A stretch of DNA of 64,000 nt, taken from positions 4,278,001 to 4,342,000 of the forward strand of contig JAULSN010000001.1 in NCBI GenBank assembly GCA_033439765.1. The letters run 5' to 3'. Position 1 is the stretch's first letter. Each line of letters starts with the position of its first letter. The DNA comes from Lasiosphaeria ovina. Taxonomy: Eukaryota > Ascomycota > Sordariomycetes > Sordariales > Lasiosphaeriaceae. The notes beneath the pieces were generated by a model. That model was given only the letters and a program-made list of their open reading frames with translations, was not told the origin of the DNA and made no database searches. Positions 57,617 through 64,000 of this stretch are shown piece after piece. A program made the position numbers and the translations under genes.

Positions 57617-60600
57617 ATGCCCTCCGCTGCCGACGCCCAGGCTGCTCTGGAGTCGGCGCCCGCGCCTGAGCTGCCGGCAGGATGCGAGCCTTATATTGTA
57701 TTTAGGCAAGAAGTCGAGCTTGAGGTCGACTTCTGGAACCGCAGCGTTAGCGGCGTCTCTACGATACATCTGTTCCTCCCAGATAAAGAGCTCGAGGAGA
57801 TCTCGTTTGACGCGCGACAATGCGACATCGATCTAGACAAGGTGACGGTGGATGGGAGGAAAGTGAAGGCATCTTTCTCCGATCCCTATGATCTCATGGA
57901 GATTCCGCAGCACTGGCAACTTGGTGTTCACCAAAATCATGTCATGATGAACCGGATGCGGCCGCTAAGGCCCCACAAGCGACCGGAGGTGCCCATTCTC
58001 CAGAAGGAAGACTTGATATGCAGCATCCCTGCCGACCGGTCACTGAAGGTAGCTCTACGGCCCGATGACCCCGTTGAGGACGATGCTCGACGCGTGTTAA
58101 AGATCAAGTCCGCCAAGGGCAACAAGAATGGGGCAGCCGACAACTCGGAGCCCGACGGCGACAAGAACGGAGTCAAGATTTGCATACCATTCCGCTCCAA
58201 GCACATTCGGGACGGGCTGCACTTTGTGGGCGTTAGCGAGGGGGACACAAGGTACCCGCACGTGTACACGCGCCATTCTCTCGAACCTGGAACGGCATCC
58301 TGCATATTCCCTTGCGTCGACGATCCGGGATCCAGGAGCCCCTGGAAGATTTCCATAAAGTGCCCCAGGACCCTCGGTGACGTCTTCAACCAACCTCTCG
58401 CCACACAGCCCGCGGCGGCGCCTCTTTCTTTGAACGAGAGTCGGAAGAGGAAGGCCGGAGATGCCTATCCGTCTTCATCACCCCGTCCTCCGCTTGAAGA
58501 AGAGGACAAGCTCAGAGAGATGACGGTCGTCTGCTCCGGCAATCTCACCGGCGAACAGATAGACCCGCAAAACGACAGAAAGAAGATTATGACGTTTGAA
58601 TGTCAACCTGCGGCCGCCCAGCACATCGGCTTTGCCGTGGGTCCCTTTGAGCATATCGACCTCTGGGCCGACTGCAGGACGGAGGAAGCGGACGAGAGAC
58701 TTGGGGCTAATGCGGCTAAAATCCATGCGTACTGTCTTCCGGGCCGTGACGAAGAGGTTCGGTATACCTGCGCCCCCATTGTGGCCGCCGCCGACTCGTT
58801 CGCGCCTGAGTTCGGAAAGTACCCTTTTGAAAGCTACAAGGTATGCTTCGTGGAAGACATGGTCTCAGACACGGTGGCAGCCGCGTCATTGTCGCTTTGC
58901 AGCACTAGGCTACTCTATCCCGATGACATAATTGATCCCGAAATTGAGGTCACGAGAAAGCTTGTCCACGCCTTGGCCAGCCAGTACTTTGGCGTCCATA
59001 TCGTGCCAAATCAGCGGTCCGATACCTGGCTCATCGTTGGAATCCAGTGGTTCATGACAGACCTCTTCATGAAGAGTCTGTGCGGCAACAACTGGTACAG
59101 GTTCCATCTGAAAACCATGGCGGACAAGCTTATTGCGGCTGATGTCAACCGGCCTTCGCTCCACGACCTTGGCCAGTATCTTCACATTGGGGAGTTTGAG
59201 CTGGACTTTATGGCACTCAAGGCGCCGTTGGTGCTTTACATCCTCGACCAACGGCTGTCCAAAATTCCCGGCTCGACAGGCGTCCTTCGCATCATATCCA
59301 GCATCGTCTCCTCGTCCAACATCTCCAACTTCGACTTCAAGAAGACTTGCCTCTCTGTCGAAGCCTTCCGCCAGTCCTGCGAGAAGAAGAGCCAGTACAA
59401 TCCAGATGAGCTCTGGGACCAGTGGGTGTTTGGCGCTGGCTGCCCGAAACTTATGGTGAAGCAGAGATTCAACAAGAAGAATCTCAATGTCGACATCACC
59501 ATAACCCAGACCCAAGAGTCAAACGATCCGAAACCCCTCATCAGGGACGAGTTTTGGAGAGAGCTGCAGGAGAAGATTCACGGCGTCCGACCAGGAGAGA
59601 CCCCCAAGCTCTTCACAGGCCCTTTCACTATCAGGATTCATGAAGCAGACGGTACACCTTATGAGCATTACCTCTCTATCACTGAACGAGATAGAAACGG
59701 GACCACTCTGTCGATTGCGTACAATACAAAGTACAAACGACTGAAGCGGACCAAGAAGGCCCAAGCTGCTGCCGTCAACACTACGGATAAGCATGATGTG
59801 CAAGAGGACGACGTCATCTACTTCAACATGCTGGGCGACGTGTTGACATCGGACAAGGACGTCCAGAACTGGGGCCTCCAAGACTGGGCGGACGGGGTCC
59901 AGACGCAAATGGACCAGGAATCCTACGAGTGGATTCGGTTCGACTGCAACTTCGAGTGGATTTGTGAGACGATGACCGACATGCCCGGCTACATGTACCT
60001 GGCTCAGTTGCAACAAGATCGAGATGTGGTGGCTCACCAAGATGCGTTGCTGTTTTTTAAGAGAGGCAAGCGACATGGAGTGGCCGCGACCATCGAGACA
60101 AGGGCTGTCTACGACCGACGGTATTATCATGGCATCCGCACCATGGCCGTCGACGATCTCACCAAGCAAGCCGACCCCGACCTCAACTATATCGGGCTTG
60201 CACAGCTCATTTTAATCTTCCGGCATTTTTTCTGCGATAAGATCGTCGGAAAGGCTGGGAGTGTTAACTTCCCTCCCTCACCCAACGACTTCCGCGACAA
60301 GGCACAATATGCGGTTCAGTCTGCGATCCCTGGCGCAATCGCGCGGACAAGAGAGAAGGGCCGATGCTCCAAGGACGGGCGCAACTTTCTCTTGGATCTG
60401 CTCCTCTTCAACGATAACTCACAGAATGCCTTCTCGGACCAGTTCTACATTGCCAAGCTTCTCGATGCTCTCACAACGTCTCTTATCCCAGAGAAGACGG
60501 TAACGGAGGGGAACCTCCTCGCCAATCTTAACATGGATGACGAGGATGATGTTGAATTCAAAAGTTTCATTGAGAAGACGATTGAGGAGATCGACAAGTA

Positions 60601-62293
60601 TCGTCGCATGGACGAGTGGACATCTACCTACCAGAACATCTGGACAACGACAGCCCTGAACTGCAAAATGAGGCTGATGAAGGCTCGTGTCATTCCTACC
60701 GCACCTATTGAATTCGTGCAGTATCTGCAGGATGACAACATCGACCTGGTTCGGCTCAAGGCTTTCGAGTGCCTGGTCGAGCTGGGGATGCTTGCCAAGG
60801 CGCCCATCTTGAGGTTACTTCTTTCTTGTCTGAGCACCGACACGTCCCCATTCGTTCGGGACCGCCTATTCAAGATATTCTGCAAAGGGGTTGCCGATAT
60901 AGCTTTTGGCGAGGCCAAAATCGCCCCCGAACCCCAGAAGGAGGTCGAAGAGGACGAGAGTGGGCTAATCATCGAACGAGATGAGGGCGAGGCTCAGCAG
61001 AAACAGTTTGGTGCCGACCGGAGAGACGACATCACCCAGGCTCTTCGTGCGCTCAAGCACGAGCTCGGTAACGACGAGCTGGCAAGGATTCCAGAGCTGA
61101 CCATTGCCATGTGGCGGGCCGTCGAGTCCTCGACCATTGGCGTCAGGGAGAAGTGCCAGCTTCTGGATCTCTGCTCGGCCATGTTTGAACCTGAGGATTC
61201 CCTCCTCATCACTCTGAAATACCCCAAGTACTGGAAGTGCGCACGGGAGCCCATCGTTCACAAGCCAGCAGCGGTTAGCGTGGCCGAGCCACGGCCAAAC
61301 AAGAAGCGCCTGTTGGTTCGCTTCACGCCACAGTACCGCACTGAGCCGCGGGTCAAGGCGGTCATAGGGCTACCTCCTCCTCCCGAGTTGCCGGCACCTG
61401 AGATCAAGCCGCCTGAGCCAAAGAAGATTAAGTTGAGCACCAAACTCTCTTTCAGCGGTCCTTCAGCCGGTGGCCCGCCTACCCCGTATCCTCTTGGGCG
61501 GAAGGATTCAATCTCGGTCACGATGCCACGGCCTGGCGCATCTGATGTATCTGGCCTCGCAGCTGTGGCAATCCCCAAGTCATCGTTGGATTCTATCGCT
61601 GTGCAGCCGGTGACGCGGCTATCGACACCTCTGGCCATGTCGCCACCTCCAATCCCCGGCCCTTCTAGCGGCTTTTCCAGAGGCCTTTCCAGCGGCCCGT
61701 CTAGTCAGTCGCTGAACCCGCCCGCAAATGGCCCCGCAAAGCCGGTAGACAAACGGCCGAAGCCACCCAAGCGAAAGAGCGAGGACGGCGAGAACATCCA
61801 TCGGCCGAAGAAGATTATCAAGACGGAAAAGACGGAAAACGGTCTGGCACACATCCGACCAAGAAAAATCGTCACTCTTCGGTTCTCGTTGTGGGACAAG
61901 CTTCCCCGCAGGATTCGCGACAACTTAGCGCAGGAGCGCCGGGGTCCAACGGGATCAGGGACCATTGTGGCGACCCCTACGGCCAGGCGCCTTGCAGCGC
62001 CCAACCGCTCAGCCTCGCCTACCGTTTTGGGATCTCAAATCTCGGGGTCGTTTGCCTCAAACTCTCGGCCCACATCGGGATCCAAGGAGAAATCTTCGTC
62101 GAGCAAACAACGCAAGCCGTTGCCCTCGTCCGCGCCTCACCTATCTTCCCCGGCACAGGGAGGAACCTCGAATGCCGCGACCTCGAATGGGACCTCTACC
62201 CCTGCACCTGCCGCAGCCACACCGGCCCCTCCGAAGAAGTCCATTATCAAGCTTAAGCTGATAGCGCCCTCACGAGCCTCGCCCTCTCAGTAA
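57617..62293 (+). CDS. TAF2: Transcription initiation factor TFIID subunit 2
   Basis: A single exon encodes 1558 residues. TAF2 is part of TFIID and contacts initiator DNA around the start site. The first ~900 residues follow the M1-aminopeptidase-like fold (VFRQEVELEVDFWNRSVSGVSTIHL.., HTRHSLEPGTASCIFPCVDDP.., GKYPFESYKVCFVEDM). The peptidase zinc motif is degenerate: at the equivalent place the sequence is RKLVHALASQYFG, with H451 kept but the catalytic Glu and second His replaced by Ala and Ser. This loss is the rule in TAF2. A HEAT-like helical region follows (residues ~1000-1230). The C-terminus from ~1380 is Pro/Ser/Lys-rich with a basic LRFSLWDKLPRRIRDNLAQE block. The upstream 5' leader is open but without ATG, so 57617 is the best start. 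Confidence 0.94.
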   Translation: MPSAADAQAALESAPAPELPAGCEPYIVFRQEVELEVDFWNRSVSGVSTIHLFLPDKELEEISFDARQCDIDLDKVTVDGRKVKASFSDPYDLMEIPQHWQLGVHQNHVMMNRMRPLRPHKRPEVPILQKEDLICSIPADRSLKVALRPDDPVEDDARRVLKIKSAKGNKNGAADNSEPDGDKNGVKICIPFRSKHIRDGLHFVGVSEGDTRYPHVYTRHSLEPGTASCIFPCVDDPGSRSPWKISIKCPRTLGDVFNQPLATQPAAAPLSLNESRKRKAGDAYPSSSPRPPLEEEDKLREMTVVCSGNLTGEQIDPQNDRKKIMTFECQPAAAQHIGFAVGPFEHIDLWADCRTEEADERLGANAAKIHAYCLPGRDEEVRYTCAPIVAAADSFAPEFGKYPFESYKVCFVEDMVSDTVAAASLSLCSTRLLYPDDIIDPEIEVTRKLVHALASQYFGVHIVPNQRSDTWLIVGIQWFMTDLFMKSLCGNNWYRFHLKTMADKLIAADVNRPSLHDLGQYLHIGEFELDFMALKAPLVLYILDQRLSKIPGSTGVLRIISSIVSSSNISNFDFKKTCLSVEAFRQSCEKKSQYNPDELWDQWVFGAGCPKLMVKQRFNKKNLNVDITITQTQESNDPKPLIRDEFWRELQEKIHGVRPGETPKLFTGPFTIRIHEADGTPYEHYLSITERDRNGTTLSIAYNTKYKRLKRTKKAQAAAVNTTDKHDVQEDDVIYFNMLGDVLTSDKDVQNWGLQDWADGVQTQMDQESYEWIRFDCNFEWICETMTDMPGYMYLAQLQQDRDVVAHQDALLFFKRGKRHGVAATIETRAVYDRRYYHGIRTMAVDDLTKQADPDLNYIGLAQLILIFRHFFCDKIVGKAGSVNFPPSPNDFRDKAQYAVQSAIPGAIARTREKGRCSKDGRNFLLDLLLFNDNSQNAFSDQFYIAKLLDALTTSLIPEKTVTEGNLLANLNMDDEDDVEFKSFIEKTIEEIDKYRRMDEWTSTYQNIWTTTALNCKMRLMKARVIPTAPIEFVQYLQDDNIDLVRLKAFECLVELGMLAKAPILRLLLSCLSTDTSPFVRDRLFKIFCKGVADIAFGEAKIAPEPQKEVEEDESGLIIERDEGEAQQKQFGADRRDDITQALRALKHELGNDELARIPELTIAMWRAVESSTIGVREKCQLLDLCSAMFEPEDSLLITLKYPKYWKCAREPIVHKPAAVSVAEPRPNKKRLLVRFTPQYRTEPRVKAVIGLPPPPELPAPEIKPPEPKKIKLSTKLSFSGPSAGGPPTPYPLGRKDSISVTMPRPGASDVSGLAAVAIPKSSLDSIAVQPVTRLSTPLAMSPPPIPGPSSGFSRGLSSGPSSQSLNPPANGPAKPVDKRPKPPKRKSEDGENIHRPKKIIKTEKTENGLAHIRPRKIVTLRFSLWDKLPRRIRDNLAQERRGPTGSGTIVATPTARRLAAPNRSASPTVLGSQISGSFASNSRPTSGSKEKSSSSKQRKPLPSSAPHLSSPAQGGTSNAATSNGTSTPAPAAATPAPPKKSIIKLKLIAPSRASPSQ

Positions 62294-63677
62294 TAAGGAG
62301 GGCCACTCTTTGTCAGGGATTGGGTTTCAGAGATTGTGGTGGGTACGGCTGTTACCAGCGAGTTGGCAGGAAGTCTATGGACTAGTGCTAGCTATATCCC
62401 TAGGTAGGACTACGAACACCTATACTCGCCATCGCTACGTGGAGCTAGAATGCGTATTTAGTGTTCACCTAGGAGGGTGATGTCCACTGTGTGTTTCATC
62501 TTTTTTTCTTTTTTTTCTTCGGACTCCGGTCTGGTATTCCCCCGGGATTCCAAAACCTTCGTAAAACATGCGGGCCGAGGCCCAGGCAGCAAGCAGCACA
62601 AGAGGACGGACGGACGGACGGATCGGAAAAGTCGGGGCAGGCGGGCGGGCGGGCGAGCGGGTTTCAGTGCATTATACCGTATGGTCCACGTATCATTTTT
62701 GTTTTGTTTGTTATATCTAGCATGGCGTTCAGAGTCTCTTTTTTTTCTTCACCAAAAAGAAGAATTATTCGTTTATATATATAAAGCCTTTTTGACCACC
62801 GGCTTGTGTGTTTTTTCCTCTTTCTGTATTCTTGTATGATTAGCTGCGTTTAGGATTTGGATCTGGTCAGCCGGTCAGCCGGTCAGTGGTGGCTCGGGAC
62901 GTCGAGGATAAGGAGGAGGTGGTGGTGGTGATAGCGCCTGGCTCACATACAAATTGTGGCTTTTTCTCTGGGGGGGTTTTTTTTGGTATTCAATCATGAT
63001 TGTGGAAAACGGACAAAGGGGAAAGTCAACAAACAAACGGAGCATATCCATCCATCTATGCGTATTTATGGGGTGTTGATGGGAAGCGAAGAGACAACCC
63101 CCTGACGCGTTCAAGTCGGGGGGATGTGTATTAATCAATTATGGATACAGAGTGGTCAGGTAGCTGTTTTCGTTCTCGCAGGAATTTTCCGGCAATCGCT
63201 CACCAGTGTTCTTCCTCCGCCTCAGGTTCAATGTGATTCGTTTTTAGGTACCTTCTCACATTATTATTTTATTTATTTCATTCGGGAGGGGGGCCCGTAA
63301 TGGGAATCAACAAGACCCATGTCTCTCTGTATATCCTCCCCGTGATGCTGCAGTCATTCGTTCATTCATTCATTCATTCATTCATTCATCTGTCTGTGAG
63401 ATATCAAGACCACACCAGCCCCGAGATCCAGGGGGTATATGTAGAGCCGCCCCTCAGCTGGCCGTTCACGCTCCATATTCAACCCAGAACCGACAGCTAA
63501 ACGAAAAGGAAGATAGACTAGGCTAGATGTATGTGCTTTAGTAGTTCCCATTATGTCCCACGGCAGTAGCCTACAAAATCAATGTAAACGCCGAGATGTG
63601 TCGTTGCCGACGCATAGCCATAAGGTACACACTCACTCACTTGCTCTCCTGCAAATAGAGAGACAGATAGCCTAGAC
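62294..63677. other. Convergent intergenic region with an ATTC repeat
   Basis: This 1.4-kb gap lies between the stops of TAF2 and the last gene. It is T-rich and contains an ATTC-type repeat at 63355-63389. A 10-bp match to the MITE end at about 62314 is too short to count as an element. Confidence 0.5.
63355..63389. repeat. (ATTC)n microsatellite
   Basis: About eight ATTC-type units with one interruption (CGTTC near the start) lie in the TAF2/last-gene convergent region. Confidence 0.9.
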
Positions 63678-64000
63678 CTACGGCGGACGGCGCCGCGGCG
63701 CCGCCAGGCCGATGCGCTCGTCGCGAGAGCGCTGCTGGGTGTTGCGGGCCTCGGGCGTCACGGCGGGCAGGTTGCGCGCGGCGGTGGACGCGTTGTTGAG
63801 CACGCGCGCCGACGACGCCGTGCCCAAGCCGGCCGCCGCTCCTCCTCCTCCTCCTCCTCCCGCGCCTGCACCTGCTGCTGCTCGGCGGAACCGCTGCTGG
63901 CCCTGCTGCTGCAGCTGCTCGCGGGCGTCTTGCTCGTCGACGCGCCGCTGCTGCGCGGCCGTCAGCGGGATGTTCTGCGCGTGCCGCGCCGCGTCGCGCG
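63678..64000 (-). CDS. C-terminal end of an unrecognised protein (5' part beyond window)
   Basis: The frame is open from the right edge to a TAG at 63680-63678, giving 106 residues. It contains LTAAQQRRVDEQDAREQL, a Gln-rich run, a Gly/Ala-rich stretch of about 20 residues with seven Gly encoded by a CCT/CTC repeat, then SSARVLNNASTAARNLPAVT and a basic end (LAAPRRRPP). The composition looks coding and GC-rich. No family is recognised. The start and any introns lie outside the window. Confidence 0.6.
   Translation of the reverse strand, partial: RDAARHAQNIPLTAAQQRRVDEQDAREQLQQQGQQRFRRAAAGAGAGGGGGGGAAAGLGTASSARVLNNASTAARNLPAVTPEARNTQQRSRDERIGLAAPRRRPP

Noticed and set aside
62310..62330. Short match to the MITE end near the TAF2 stop
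   Set aside because: Only about ten bases agree and no partner end or interior sequence is present.
1..64000. tRNA, 5S rRNA and snRNA genes
   Set aside because: I looked for T-loop-like and 5S-like sequences on both strands and saw none that fit; a covariance search would be decisive.

Overview
The window is nuclear DNA of a filamentous ascomycete, most likely a Sordariomycete. Genes carry short introns (about 50-350 nt) with GT..AG borders, coding regions are GC-rich, and proteins have long Ser/Pro-rich disordered stretches. Several genes are single-copy fungal housekeeping genes (TAF2, ALG12, CAP2, ATG22, an SDHAF1-type LYR protein, a mitochondrial phosphate carrier). Exon structures were built by hand from splice signals and reading-frame continuity. 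No organism name can be justified from the sequence alone.

Layout, left to right. 1-3646 (-): 5' part of a family-28 sterol-type glycosyltransferase fused to a VPS13/ATG2-like motif and three UIM-like motifs; it runs off the left edge. 4654-5937 (-): mitochondrial phosphate carrier. 7106-7757 (+): small CBS-pair protein. 8388-9198 (-): conserved calycin-like protein of unknown function. 10598-12034 (-): extended SDR lacking the canonical catalytic Tyr. 12035-17784: gene-free stretch of 5.75 kb. 17785-18877 (-) and 19382-21307 (+): CAP2 and ALG12, divergent from a 504-bp shared promoter. 22799-24415 (-): BAH-PHD chromatin reader. 25903-28193 (-): ATG22 with a 6-nt microexon. 30019-30517: two adjacent MITE copies. 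30980-31748 (-): Par32-like GRGGAGN protein. 33754-36186 (-): RBR E3 ubiquitin ligase. 38429-38733 (+): SDHAF1-like LYR protein. 39298-42024 (+): large disordered protein with unresolved 5' end. 42548-43627 (+): NmrA/EasG-type oxidoreductase. 44130-44373: third MITE. 44988-46844 (+): PAF-acetylhydrolase-type lipase. 46845-50699: gene-poor. 50700-54676 (+): large disordered protein with a Cys-rich tail (possibly TeaR-like). 57617-62293 (+): TAF2. 63678-64000 (-): 3' end of an unrecognised gene.

This is ordinary core-genome territory, not an operon or metabolic cluster: neighbours do not share a pathway. The shared themes are loose (autophagy/lipid/ubiquitin: the glycosyltransferase with UIMs, ATG22, RBR ligase; chromatin/transcription: BAH-PHD, TAF2; mitochondria: phosphate carrier, SDHAF1). 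The most interesting items are the domain fusion at the left edge, the PHD finger split by a ~180-residue insert, the ATG22 microexon, the MITE family, and a recurrent intergenic CCTACCTTACCT-type motif. I did not find a convincing undescribed biological system.
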